Positions 15,738 through 24,250 of a DNA stretch of 34,262 nt are shown here, piece after piece. Position 1 is the first letter of the stretch. Each line of letters starts with the position of its first letter. The notes under the pieces were generated by a model that saw only the letters and a list, made by a program, of their open reading frames with translations, had not been told where the DNA came from and did no database searches. The stretch comes from Candidatus Alloenteromonas pullistercoris (lineage in GTDB: Bacteria; Bacillota_I; Bacilli_A; RFN20; CAG-826), in the NCBI GenBank assembly GCA_017694295.1, contig JADINA010000034.1, positions 1 to 34,262 of the forward strand, written 5' to 3'. The position numbers and the translations under genes were made by a program.

Positions 15738-16670
15738 TCAAAAGACGTAGCCTGCGTATATGTAATATGACTCGCCAAGAAGGCCGTCATAATAGCTTAC
15801 CTCGATAGAGCTCCCGATCTCCTTCGCGTCATAAACGTGCTTGGGGACCTTTATGGAACGCTCGTCCCCGTCGATTTCGATTTTTAGGTTATAGGTAGTC
15901 GGGACGTGTCTTGTCCCGATGTCGACGTCCTTGTCAACGATGGCGAAGGAATTCACCTCGCCTTGGGAAAAGTCAAAGCAGACGTTTACGACCAATAAGC
16001 TGTCCCAGGCGAGCAAGAAGGCGAAGAAGAAAGCAGTTAGGCTAAAGCCGGTGTAGCGCAGCCAAGCGGGGTATTTGCTCTTCTTCGGCATTTGGCCATT
16101 GTCTTGTTTCTTCCTAATGAGGCAATAAGATAGCATGATGACCCCGGCCAAGAAGGAGACTATCAAGCAGGGAAGCCAAAAGGCGAATCCCGAATCAAAG
16201 TCGGCCTTTAAAACGAATAGGGCGGAAGGCAATATGCACAATAGGGCGGGGATGAAAACCCAGGCCTCGAATTCGTTTTTCAGCTCATAGTCCTTTTTCT
16301 TCTTGAGCTTGACGAAAACCGTCAAACCCAAGCCGAGCAAGGCGTAAAGCCAAGTCACGAGGGAGCATATTTTGGCGCTTGCGAATAGGGGAAGGAAGAT
16401 AAGGCAATCGGCGATGGTGACATAAAACAAAGACAAAAGGGGAAGCTGCTTTTCCCGGCAGAAGATCATGAAGAGGATGCCGACGAACAAAAGGGCGAAT
16501 ATGAATATCGACCAAAACGGGGAGGAAAGGGGCTCGCAATAGTTGCTGGCGATCGATAACCCCAATCCGGCGGCGATCAAAACCGAGGCTGCCGAGTATC
16601 GAAGGGCCTTCACCCATTTGGGCTCAGCCTCCTTTTTAACCGATTCGACGTATGTCTTCTTTTTGGCCAT
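15738..16670 (-). CDS. Uncharacterised polytopic membrane protein
   Basis: This 310-residue protein is not recognised. A lysine-rich N-terminus (MAKKKTYVESVKKE) is followed by about seven hydrophobic helices (near 25-43, 52-70, 76-97, 102-121, 135-153, 162-185 and 207-230). Basic loops such as KLKKKK after helix 4 and RKKQ after helix 6 suggest the N-terminus is inside and the last 80 residues outside. That C-terminal domain is beta-rich (TTYNLKIEIDGDERSIKVP). The ribosome binding site is weak. It lies upstream of nothing on its strand and ends at the non-coding block, so its context gives no clue. Confidence 0.7.
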   Translation of the reverse strand: MAKKKTYVESVKKEAEPKWVKALRYSAASVLIAAGLGLSIASNYCEPLSSPFWSIFIFALLFVGILFMIFCREKQLPLLSLFYVTIADCLIFLPLFASAKICSLVTWLYALLGLGLTVFVKLKKKKDYELKNEFEAWVFIPALLCILPSALFVLKADFDSGFAFWLPCLIVSFLAGVIMLSYCLIRKKQDNGQMPKKSKYPAWLRYTGFSLTAFFFAFLLAWDSLLVVNVCFDFSQGEVNSFAIVDKDVDIGTRHVPTTYNLKIEIDGDERSIKVPKHVYDAKEIGSSIEVSYYDGLLGESYYIYAGYVF

Positions 16671-16753
16671 GTCTTTAAAGGGATTTTGGCGATCAAATCC
16701 AAATCAAAGTATAGCGATAACGGCGCAATAATCCATTGAAAAAGAGGATTTCC

Positions 16754-18169
16754 CTATAAGGCGGTGACCACAAAACTCGCTAAGAAGATGACCCCGATGG
16801 CGTATACCGGGATCGAGATCTCCTTCCATTTGCCCTCGAACAAACGCATGACGATATAGGCGATGACCCCGATCGCCAAGCCGTTGCTTAGCGAATAGGT
16901 GAGGATCATCATGAGGAAGAGCAAGATGCCGGAAACCAAGGTCGTCATGTCCTCTTTGGCCAGCTCAGGCAAGGCGCCGGACATGATAAGCAACCCAACC
17001 CCGACCAAGGCGACCGCGTTGACCGAGGAGTAGGAGAAGACGGAAAAGATGGGGAAGGCGAACCCGGAGATAAGCAGCAAAGTCCCGGCGACTATCGCGC
17101 TTAAGCCGGTTTTGGCCCCCAAGGATATCCCGATTGTCGATTCGGCGAAGGAGGTGACGGTCGAAGTGCCTAGCGGCCCGCAGATGAGGGCTCCGGTCGC
17201 GTCGGCGATCATCGCCTTCCTCGCCCCGACCAATTGCCCGGACTCATCGATGAGACCGCAATGCCTGCCGGCGGTAAGCATGGTCGCGGTCGTGTCGAAC
17301 ATGTTGACGAAGATGAGGGTGAAGATGGCGATGTAGGTGTCGGGGCTCGCGAATAGATCACCTAGCATCTCTCCGAAATCGGAGGCGGAAGTCGCCCCGT
17401 CAAGGGTTCCGAAGAACAAAACCTCGTCCAATCCCCTTACGCCCCAAAAGACGCTAGGGTCCTCCCAAGGGGCGAGGGGAAGCCCGCTTGAGATGGCGAA
17501 TTCCGGGTTTCCGGCGGCGGCGATGCTTAACGAGGCGATGACCCCGACCAAGGCGGTCGCCACCAAGGCGATGGGGATGGCAAGCTGGGAGAGCAAGGGC
17601 ACTTTTTTAAAGGCCATTAAGCCCACGCATACCAATATCCCGAAGCTGGCGAGCAAGACGGCGGGGGAGGAGAAGTCCCCAAGAGTAACCAAGGTCGAGG
17701 AGTCGGAGATGATGCCCGCCCCCTGCAACCCGACGAAGAGAATGAACCCCCCAAGCCCGATGGAGATGGCCGAGCGGAGCCCTTTGGGGATGGCGTTGAC
17801 GATGATTTGGCGAAGCGGGGTCAACGTCAGCACCATGAAAAGGATGCCATTGACGGTGAGCAAGACCATGGCTTGCTGCCAGGAGAAGCCCATGGTTCCG
17901 CAGATGGTGTAGCTTAGATAGGCGTTCATCCCCATGCCGGCGCTTAGCACCAGCGGGTAATTGGCCAAAAAGCCCATGAGCAGGCAGCAGATGAAGCTGA
18001 CCAAGGCGGTGGCGAAGAACACGCCCCCCGAATTCATCCCGGCGTCGCTAAGCAAAGCGGCGTTGACGGGCAAAATGTAGACGATTGAGGCGAAGGTGAC
18101 CAACCCGCCGATCAACTCGCCCTTAATGGATCCACCTCGCGATTTAAGGTGGAATATCTTTTCCAGCAT
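16754..18169 (-). CDS. NCS2-family purine (hypoxanthine/guanine) permease
   Basis: This 471-residue permease has about 13 hydrophobic segments. The N-terminal FHLKSRGGSIKGELIGGLVTF, the LSAGMGMNAYLSY motif and the later FVNMFDTTATMLTAGRHCGL motif are characteristic of the AzgA-like/PbuG branch of NCS2 transporters, which take up hypoxanthine, guanine or adenine by proton symport. ATG 18169 is used; a TTG one codon upstream is the alternative. GGGAGGG lies about 9 bases upstream. A consensus extended -10 is present at 18227-18235 on this strand. The leader shows no purine-riboswitch signature. It is divergent from the DUF362 gene. Confidence 0.9.
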   Translation of the reverse strand: MLEKIFHLKSRGGSIKGELIGGLVTFASIVYILPVNAALLSDAGMNSGGVFFATALVSFICCLLMGFLANYPLVLSAGMGMNAYLSYTICGTMGFSWQQAMVLLTVNGILFMVLTLTPLRQIIVNAIPKGLRSAISIGLGGFILFVGLQGAGIISDSSTLVTLGDFSSPAVLLASFGILVCVGLMAFKKVPLLSQLAIPIALVATALVGVIASLSIAAAGNPEFAISSGLPLAPWEDPSVFWGVRGLDEVLFFGTLDGATSASDFGEMLGDLFASPDTYIAIFTLIFVNMFDTTATMLTAGRHCGLIDESGQLVGARKAMIADATGALICGPLGTSTVTSFAESTIGISLGAKTGLSAIVAGTLLLISGFAFPIFSVFSYSSVNAVALVGVGLLIMSGALPELAKEDMTTLVSGILLFLMMILTYSLSNGLAIGVIAYIVMRLFEGKWKEISIPVYAIGVIFLASFVVTAL

Positions 18170-18226
18170 CAAGCAAGCCCTCCCAAAATAGGCGAAGCAA
18201 TCCCGCTATATCGGGGTTATGGGCCG

Positions 18227-18235
18227 ATTATAGCA
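18227..18235 (-). promoter_or_regulatory. Extended -10 promoter of the purine permease
   Basis: On the minus strand TGCTATAAT is a perfect extended -10, with TATAAT at 18232-18227. No strong -35 is needed or seen. The leader is about 50 nt and has a CCCG...CGGG hairpin. Confidence 0.7.
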
Positions 18236-18300
18236 ATATAAAAGGCCCAATTCACCCAAAACAGGGAAAAACCTGGAGCCATGTTCATATCGATTGGCGG

Positions 18301-18330
18301 TTGACCGTGCGCGAAGCCGTTTTCTATCAT
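18301..18330 (+). promoter_or_regulatory. Promoter of the DUF362 gene
   Basis: TTGACC (18301-18306), an 18-base spacer and TATCAT (18325-18330) lie 22 bases before the ATG. Confidence 0.7.
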
Positions 18331-18352
18331 TTAGCCGGAAAGGAGGGTTTCC

Positions 18353-19243
18353 ATGAAATCCAAAGTCTATTTCACCCGCGACCTCTCCCCAGAGAAAGTC
18401 GTCGAACTGTATAAGCGGCTCGGCATCGAATTGCCGGGCAAAGTCGCCGTCAAGGTCCATTCGGGCGAGAAGGGCAACCAAAACTACCTCCATCCCGAGT
18501 TTTGGAAGCCGATGGTCGATTACGTAGGCGGGACCATCGTCGAGTGCAACACCGCCTATGGGGACGCCAGCGTAGGCGTCAGGGACAACACCGAGTCCCA
18601 CCTTAAGCTTCTTGAGGAGCACGGCTGGAACAAATACTTCAAAGTCGATTTGATGGATGCCGAGGGGCCAGACGTCGTTTGGCCGGTCGAAGGCGGGAAG
18701 GTGCTTAAGACCAACGCCGTCGGCAAAAACATCCTCAATTACGACTCCATGCTCGTCTTGGCCCATTTCAAGGGCCATCCGATGGGTGGATACGGCGGGG
18801 CCCTCAAGCAGCTTTCCATCGGCTGCGCCTCCCGCGCCGGGAAGGCCCTCATCCATTCCGCCGGGGCTAGCGATGACCGTTACGAATGTTGGGAAAAGCA
18901 CGCCTCCCACATCATCTTCCCCGAGGCCATGGCCGATGCCGCCAAGACCGTCGTCGACCACTTCAAAGGGAAAATCGCCTTCATTAACGTCATGAAGAAC
19001 CTCTCGGTCGACTGCGATTGCTGCGCGGTCGCCGAGGATCCGTGCATGAAAGACATCGGCATGCTCGCCAGCCTCGATCCCGTCGCCATCGACCAAGCCT
19101 GCATTGATTTGGTTTGGAATAGCGACGATCCCGGCAAGGAGCATTTCAAGGAACGGGTCATCTCAAGGAATGGCCTCCACACCCTCGAGGCCGCCGAGGA
19201 GATCGGCGTCGGAAGCCGCGATTACGAATTGATCGAGCTATAA
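18353..19243 (+). CDS. DUF362 domain-containing protein
   Basis: This 296-residue protein matches DUF362 over its length: KVAVKVHSGEKGNQNYLHP near the start, LAHFKGHPMGGYGGALKQLS, the SIGCASRAGK turn and a final SLDPVAIDQACIDLV block. Many DUF362 proteins carry a C-terminal 4Fe-4S ferredoxin domain; this one does not, but has clustered cysteines in VDCDCCAVAEDPC that may bind metal or a cluster. The biochemical role of the family is unknown. It has a strong AAGGAGGG site, its own promoter and a strong terminator, so it is probably monocistronic. Confidence 0.88.
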   Translation: MKSKVYFTRDLSPEKVVELYKRLGIELPGKVAVKVHSGEKGNQNYLHPEFWKPMVDYVGGTIVECNTAYGDASVGVRDNTESHLKLLEEHGWNKYFKVDLMDAEGPDVVWPVEGGKVLKTNAVGKNILNYDSMLVLAHFKGHPMGGYGGALKQLSIGCASRAGKALIHSAGASDDRYECWEKHASHIIFPEAMADAAKTVVDHFKGKIAFINVMKNLSVDCDCCAVAEDPCMKDIGMLASLDPVAIDQACIDLVWNSDDPGKEHFKERVISRNGLHTLEAAEEIGVGSRDYELIEL

Positions 19244-19246
19244 AGG

Positions 19247-19283
19247 AAAAGCGGTTAGGTCCAATTGCCTAACCGCTTTTTTC
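19247..19283. terminator. Bidirectional terminator between convergent genes
   Basis: GCGGTTAGG (19251-19259) pairs perfectly with CCTAACCGC (19268-19276), flanked by AAAA before and TTTTTT after. It serves the DUF362 gene on the plus strand and the GH13 gene ending at 19285 on the minus strand. Confidence 0.93.
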
Positions 19284-19284
19284 G

Positions 19285-21006
19285 TCACTCGAATATGGCG
19301 AATCCGTCGTTATGGAGGAGGTTGCCCTCTAGATTGGCCGAATATATTGGGGTCTTATCGAAGACGACGTCTTTCCCGGTTTGGTTGATGGCGAGCTTCA
19401 GGCTTTTGCCCTCGCCACGGGAAAGGATAAGCAGCCCGTTTTCCTCCTTGGCGAGGAAGTGGTAGCTCCCGAGGCGCGGGTCTTTCCTTATCTTTATAAG
19501 CTGCTTGACCACTTCCATGTGCTTGCTGCCCTTTAAGGCCGTTTCATAGGGGAAGCCGCGTCGGCAATCGGGGTCAAAGCCCCCGTCCATCGGGATCTCG
19601 GTGCCGTAATAGAGGCAGCTCATGCCCGGGAAGAAGAACTCCATGGCGATGGCGCATTGGAGCTTTGCCTGGTTTCCCTTGGCCAAATTGAGGAAGCGGT
19701 GGGTGTCATGGGAATCGAGGAGGTTAAGGCAGGCGAGGGCGTTTTGGAAGCGATAATGGGTGTAGAGCTCGTTTAGGCGGAAAGCCGAGCGCCTGGCATC
19801 GTCTTTGCCATAGATGATGTAATCGTAGGCGGCGTAGGTGAAGGGGTAGTTCATGACCCCGTCGTATTCATCCCCGCGCAGGAACGAATGGGCGTTATGC
19901 CAATGCTCGCCTAGCATCAAGGCCTCGGGGAAGGCGGCTTTGACTTTCTCTCTGACCTTCCGGATGAAGGAATGGCTGATCTCGTCGCCGACGTCAAAGC
20001 GCCACCCGTCGATCCCAAGGCGGAGGTAATGGAGGACGACCTCAAGCAAATACGCTTCGGTTTCGGGGTTGGTGACCTTGAGCTTCGGCATATAACGGGC
20101 CAAGGAGAAGGTTTGGTAGTTCCTCTTTTTGAAGTCGATGGCATCGCCCTCGACGTAAAACCAGTCGAAGTAGGGCGATTCCTTCCCTTTTTTAACCGCG
20201 TCTTGGAAAAAGGGGGAGAGGGCGGAGACGTGGTTGAAGACGGCGTCTAAGACGACTTTGATCCCGGCTTGGTGGGCTTTGGCAAGCAAGGAGGCTAAAT
20301 CCTCCTCCGTCCCGAACTGGGGGTCGATGCGCATATAGTCGATGGTGTCGTACTTATGCGAGGTCATGGCCTTGAATATCGGGGTTAGGTAGATGGCGTT
20401 TATCCCAAGGGAGGACAAATAGCCGATCGAATCCGCGATGCCCTTTAAATCGCCTCCGGCGAAGTCGCCGGGCTTGGGCGAGGCGAACCAATCCATCGTG
20501 ATGTAGCTTTTGTCCTTGCTTTCATCCCCAAGGCGGAAGCGGTCGGGGAATATTTGGTAGAAGACGGCGTTTTTCGTCCAAGAAGGGGGCAAGGAGGGGT
20601 CTTCGGGATGGACGCAGGAATATTCGAAATAGTCTTTGTAGCAGTCTTTGAAGACATATTCCTCAAGCAAGCCGCGCTCGGTGTAGTAGTACGTTTTCCC
20701 GCCTTCCTCGATTTCGAAGACGTATCCGACCCGGTTGTCTTCAAGCGGGGCGATGACCTCGAAGTAGGCGAATAAACCGTCGACCCTAGCTAGGGGCATC
20801 TCGATCCTCTTTTTCATCTCGGCGAGGAAGAACTTGTTACCGTAATGGACGTATACCTTGGCCTCCTTGTCCTCTATACCCAGGCGGAGGCGGAAGAAAA
20901 ACTCCTTTTCGCTTAGCGGAAAGGAATAGGGGGATTCGCTTAAATGGAAGATGGCTTGTCTGTTCATAGCGGCTCTATTTAACTTGATTTCTTTTTCCTT
21001 GTCCAT
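19285..21006 (-). CDS. GH13 maltodextrin hydrolase (neopullulanase/cyclomaltodextrinase type)
   Basis: This 573-residue alpha-amylase-family enzyme has an N-terminal CBM34-like beta domain (about 14-125) before the TIM barrel. The barrel motifs are DAVFNH (254-259), GIDGWRFDVGDE with nucleophile D338, MLGEHWH with acid/base E367, and LLDSHDTHR with D434. No signal peptide is present, so it is cytoplasmic and probably cleaves imported maltodextrins, cyclodextrins or pullulan fragments. The first ATG (21006) lacks a ribosome binding site. ATG at codon 14 (20967, MNRQAIFHLSES) matches the usual family start and may be the true one. No sugar transporter is adjacent. Confidence 0.9.
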   Translation of the reverse strand: MDKEKEIKLNRAAMNRQAIFHLSESPYSFPLSEKEFFFRLRLGIEDKEAKVYVHYGNKFFLAEMKKRIEMPLARVDGLFAYFEVIAPLEDNRVGYVFEIEEGGKTYYYTERGLLEEYVFKDCYKDYFEYSCVHPEDPSLPPSWTKNAVFYQIFPDRFRLGDESKDKSYITMDWFASPKPGDFAGGDLKGIADSIGYLSSLGINAIYLTPIFKAMTSHKYDTIDYMRIDPQFGTEEDLASLLAKAHQAGIKVVLDAVFNHVSALSPFFQDAVKKGKESPYFDWFYVEGDAIDFKKRNYQTFSLARYMPKLKVTNPETEAYLLEVVLHYLRLGIDGWRFDVGDEISHSFIRKVREKVKAAFPEALMLGEHWHNAHSFLRGDEYDGVMNYPFTYAAYDYIIYGKDDARRSAFRLNELYTHYRFQNALACLNLLDSHDTHRFLNLAKGNQAKLQCAIAMEFFFPGMSCLYYGTEIPMDGGFDPDCRRGFPYETALKGSKHMEVVKQLIKIRKDPRLGSYHFLAKEENGLLILSRGEGKSLKLAINQTGKDVVFDKTPIYSANLEGNLLHNDGFAIFE

Positions 21007-21164
21007 AAGCTGGCATAAGACAAAATGCCCATATCAGAGGCAAGTGGGGTTTCTTAGGCCTGAGGGGCAAAGGAAAACCAAAAACTTAGAGTCGATCGAC
21101 GCTTGAAAATGGTTTGGGCTCGGTTTTAACATTGCCTAAGGCAAATCGCCAAGGACAACGAAAA

Positions 21165-22289
21165 ATGGAATTCAAAACGAAAGCCCCTTTGCTTCTTTTA
21201 TCCTCCCTCCTCCTTTTAGGCTGCGGCCCATCCGTCTCCTCCTCAAGCTCCCCCTCTTCTAGCGAGCCTGGAACTTCGGATGGCTCTTCCTCATCTTCTA
21301 CGCTTCAAAGTTCCTCCGAGGGTTCTTCTAACGAGGAAAGCGAATCTAGTTATAGCAGCGAGCCACCCGCCGACCTTACCTTAGAGGAAGCCGCCTCCTT
21401 GCTGGAGCAAGCCAACTTCATGATGGATGCCCTTTGCGACTACGAGGGCGGCTCAATCGAGTATTTCGATTACGTCGTCTCGACCGACCTGGTCGTCCAA
21501 ACCGATGGGGACGAAACCTACATCTACGGGTCAAACGGCCAATACACCTGCCAAGCCTACCTTTACGATGGGGCTTTGGAAGATCAAAGCATCCTCTCCC
21601 CCGTCCCAGGGGCCGACGTCACCGACTATTTCGCCTACACGGCCATCGATTTCTTCGGCGCCGTTTCCGATTGGGAAGAGCAAGGGGAAGGCTATGTTTC
21701 CACCAATGAGGATTCCTCTTTCGCCCTTTTCGCCTATTTCGGCTTTGAGATCGACAGTTCCGATTCGTTTGAGGCGATCAGCCTGACCATCGATGGCGAT
21801 CGCCTATTCTTCTCCAGCTCCTTCTCCTCCTATTCCTACGGGGATGCCGAGTTCCTTATCGAGGTAAGCGGGTTTGGCGAAGCCGAATACGAAGGGGCCC
21901 AACTCATTTTGGATGGGCTTAGCTTTGCCGCCCCCACCTCTTGGGGCGAGGTTTACGATTCCTATTATTCCGATGCCGGAATTGCTTTCCCGGCCGATTT
22001 GTTCGGAGTCGGTTATTACGCGACCGAATACGGGGATGAGTATTCCGGCTACTACCTCTACGTCAGCGACTGCACCGCCGACACCGCCTCCTTCGCCTCG
22101 GGGATGGATGCCGTCTTGCTTGATGCCGGATTCACCTTCCAATCCGATTATTCGTCCGACGGCTTCTATTACTATTCCTCCGATTCCTATTATCTTTACT
22201 TCATCGTCTACTCCGCTGAGGAAACCGGGGCCCCGGAGATCTTCCCCTCCGGCCAGGTTGAGGTCATCCTCGGAAGCATAGGCTATTAA
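21165..22289 (+). CDS. Ser-rich lipoprotein with Tyr/Asp-rich domain
   Basis: From ATG 21165 this is a 374-residue lipoprotein with a KTK start, a hydrophobic stretch and lipobox LLGC with cysteine 20. An AAGGA site lies 9 bases upstream; the open frame extends to 21114 but the longer form would bury the signal. Residues 22-65 are a low-complexity Ser/Glu linker that probably spans the cell wall. The rest is acidic and aromatic (YYYSSDSYYLYF), with strand-like repeats such as DSSDSFEAISLTIDGDRLFF. No family was recognised. It is probably a surface protein; it has its own terminator and no operon partner. Confidence 0.75.
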   Translation: MEFKTKAPLLLLSSLLLLGCGPSVSSSSSPSSSEPGTSDGSSSSSTLQSSSEGSSNEESESSYSSEPPADLTLEEAASLLEQANFMMDALCDYEGGSIEYFDYVVSTDLVVQTDGDETYIYGSNGQYTCQAYLYDGALEDQSILSPVPGADVTDYFAYTAIDFFGAVSDWEEQGEGYVSTNEDSSFALFAYFGFEIDSSDSFEAISLTIDGDRLFFSSSFSSYSYGDAEFLIEVSGFGEAEYEGAQLILDGLSFAAPTSWGEVYDSYYSDAGIAFPADLFGVGYYATEYGDEYSGYYLYVSDCTADTASFASGMDAVLLDAGFTFQSDYSSDGFYYYSSDSYYLYFIVYSAEETGAPEIFPSGQVEVILGSIGY

Positions 22290-22324
22290 AACCATTTAGT
22301 TTAAAAAGAAAAACCGCAAAAAGG

Positions 22325-22374
22325 CCCCGCTTAAGGAAAAATGCGAAAGCAAACCGCCTTTGCGGGGTTTTCTT
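22325..22374 (+). terminator. Terminator after the Ser-rich lipoprotein gene
   Basis: CCCCGC (22325-22330) pairs with GCGGGG (22362-22367), with inner AAGG/CCTT pairs, followed by TTTTCTTTC. Confidence 0.75.
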
Positions 22375-22459
22375 TCGCTTTGGCGTTCTCTTCATCTTCG
22401 AAGCGGGCTCCTTTGCTTGCCAAGCGCCCTTGTTGCGGTTATTCTTTTGCTGAGGAAAA

Positions 22460-22885
22460 ATGAAAAGAGGCATCGACAATTTCTCCTTCCCAGCCAGCTT
22501 GGTCTTGTCTTTGTTCGGCTTTTGCTGCCTGCTATTGCCCTTCGACATCCACTTCCTTGAGCCGGGCTTCACCCTTTTCTATTCGACCCTTGAATACGAT
22601 TCGCTTGTGCTTTTCTACGCGGTTTTCATCGGGCTATGCGCCTGCTTGGCCATAAGCCTAGCCGGCATGAAGGTCCCAAGCTTCACCCTTAAGATCGCCC
22701 TTTTGATAGTCGACATCGTCTCCCTCGTCTTCCTCGCCGGGCTTATGGCCAGCGGCGCCTACGGCATCGGGACCATCTTCATCGGCTTGGTATTGCTCGC
22801 CGTGCTTGGCTGCTCGATCGCCGACGTCAGGGTCCATTACCTTTCCGACTTCACGGAGAGGAAGCCGAGCCGTCGTTCCCGTTAG
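22460..22885 (+). CDS. Small four-helix membrane protein, unknown function
   Basis: This 141-residue protein is not recognised. Four hydrophobic segments lie at about 12-30, 46-67, 76-98 and 100-118, and the tail is basic (TERKPSRRSR). A GAGGA site is 5 bases before the ATG. The last 35 bases overlap, in convergent orientation, with the TVP38-family gene on the other strand, so the two transcripts are antisense at their 3' ends. Confidence 0.65.
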   Translation: MKRGIDNFSFPASLVLSLFGFCCLLLPFDIHFLEPGFTLFYSTLEYDSLVLFYAVFIGLCACLAISLAGMKVPSFTLKIALLIVDIVSLVFLAGLMASGAYGIGTIFIGLVLLAVLGCSIADVRVHYLSDFTERKPSRRSR

Positions 22886-23651
22886 ATCCTTCCTCTTCCT
22901 TTTCCTCCGCTTTCTTTTTCTTTTTGCTGAAAAGCCGATTGAACGTTTTCAATAGGAAGTCTTGGATTTTCTCGCCGTAGATGAAGCAAAGCACGAGCAA
23001 AACGAGCAAGACGGAGACTATCGCTATCCAAACCGGGATCCCCCATCCGGAGAAGGGGATAAGCTCCCCTGAGCCCAGGGCGACGGTATAGCCAAGCTGA
23101 ATGCTCCGGCTTACCAGTTGCATGATGGCGAATACCCAAAACTTCATCTTCGTTATGCCGGCAAGGGCGCATAGCACGTCGTCTGGGAAGAAGGGGAAGA
23201 GGAACATGAAACCCAAGACGACGTTTTCCCTTTTCTCTATCTTGCCCAGCCATTTGTCGACCGTTTCCTCGTCCCCGGCGACGAAGACGACGAACCTCTT
23301 CCCGATAAGCCGGCCTAGATAAAAAGCCAAGCAGGCCCCGGCGAATATGCCGATGAAGGAATAGAGGAAGGAGAGCCAGGGGCCGAAAAGGAAGGTGCCG
23401 GCGACGACGGTGACGGTGCTAGGCAACGGGATGAAGGTGACCTGCAAAAAGGAAGCAAGGATGAAAATCACCGGCCCAGAGGCCCCAAAGGAGGCGATGT
23501 AGGTGCGGAATTCGTCGATGTCTTTGAATTTGTCGAATCCGAGGTGGCGGAAAAGGAAATAGCCGCCTATGGCCAAAGCCAATAGGAAAAGGAGGATGAG
23601 GCCAAGGCGAAGAAGCGCCTGGCCAAGGCTTTTCCTTCCTTTATCGGCCAT
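22851..23651 (-). CDS. TVP38/TMEM64 (VTT domain) membrane protein
   Basis: This 266-residue protein has an N-terminal TM helix and the VTT/SNARE-associated core at about 60-200. Typical motifs are FLQVTFIPLPSTVTVVAGTF, then FIGIFAGACLAFYLGRLIGKR, then FPFFPDDVLCALAGITKM. Relatives in the DedA superfamily act as lipid scramblases or transporters and affect membrane homeostasis. The tail is Lys/Glu-rich and cytoplasmic. Its ATG shares a base with the stop of the upstream thioesterase-like gene (TGATG), so the two are coupled; a TTG one codon upstream is an alternative start. Confidence 0.87.
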   Translation of the reverse strand: MADKGRKSLGQALLRLGLILLFLLALAIGGYFLFRHLGFDKFKDIDEFRTYIASFGASGPVIFILASFLQVTFIPLPSTVTVVAGTFLFGPWLSFLYSFIGIFAGACLAFYLGRLIGKRFVVFVAGDEETVDKWLGKIEKRENVVLGFMFLFPFFPDDVLCALAGITKMKFWVFAIMQLVSRSIQLGYTVALGSGELIPFSGWGIPVWIAIVSVLLVLLVLCFIYGEKIQDFLLKTFNRLFSKKKKKAEEKEEEGSNGNDGSASSP

Positions 23652-24172
23652 CAACGGTTTCTGGTTGGGACGTCGATCTCGGTGACGTCGTCGGGGTAGA
23701 GGACGTTGACGTCGTCCGCGGTTAGGCTGCTATCGCCTTGAACTGCTTTTTCTAGAGGCAGCTTGAAATAGGTGGCGTGCCCTTTGTCGAGGAGGTTGCC
23801 TTGCTTATCGTAAAGCTCGGCCGTCCCCTCGAAGGTCATGCGGGTCGATTTGATTATGCGCCCGACGCAGATGAGGTCCTCGTCATAGGGGCAGGGCTTA
23901 TGGTATTCGACCTCGAGCTTCATGGTGACGCCCCAGGTCTCGGGCTCGGTGCACCAGATGGCCCGCCCGATCGTTTCGTCTAGCATGGCGGCGATCATCC
24001 CCCCGTGGGTGCGGTGGGGGTAGCTTTGGTTCATCGCGTTGTATTTGAATAAGGCGACGCAGGTGTCGTCTTCCATCGAGTAGAACTGGGCATGGCATCC
24101 GAAGGGGTTTTCCATCCCGCAGACGACGCAGTCGCGGCTGCCGGTTTGCTTTTGCTTGACTTTGACTATCAT
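23651..24172 (-). CDS. PaaI-type hotdog-fold thioesterase
   Basis: This 173-residue protein starts at ATG 24172, where GGAGG stands 7 bases upstream; the same frame stays open to 24562 but without support. The hotdog signature is HGGMIAAMLDETIGRAIW (H56, D65, E66). An N-terminal CVVCGMENPFGCH motif with three cysteines resembles a small zinc-binding knuckle seen in related thioesterases. It probably hydrolyses acyl-CoA thioesters. It is coupled to the TVP38-family gene and divergent from rarA with only 78 bases between starts. Confidence 0.85.
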   Translation of the reverse strand: MIVKVKQKQTGSRDCVVCGMENPFGCHAQFYSMEDDTCVALFKYNAMNQSYPHRTHGGMIAAMLDETIGRAIWCTEPETWGVTMKLEVEYHKPCPYDEDLICVGRIIKSTRMTFEGTAELYDKQGNLLDKGHATYFKLPLEKAVQGDSSLTADDVNVLYPDDVTEIDVPTRNR

Positions 24173-24250
24173 CTTCTTGCCTCCAGGCAAAGGGGATTTT
24201 ACGCCATATCCCCGATTTGGCATTAGCCTATTTTGCTTTTTCTTATTACA

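Noticed and set aside
18173-18226. Purine riboswitch before the NCS2 permease
   Set aside because: The leader is too short and lacks the conserved TATA...ATGG...loop pattern; only a small CCCG/CGGG hairpin is present.
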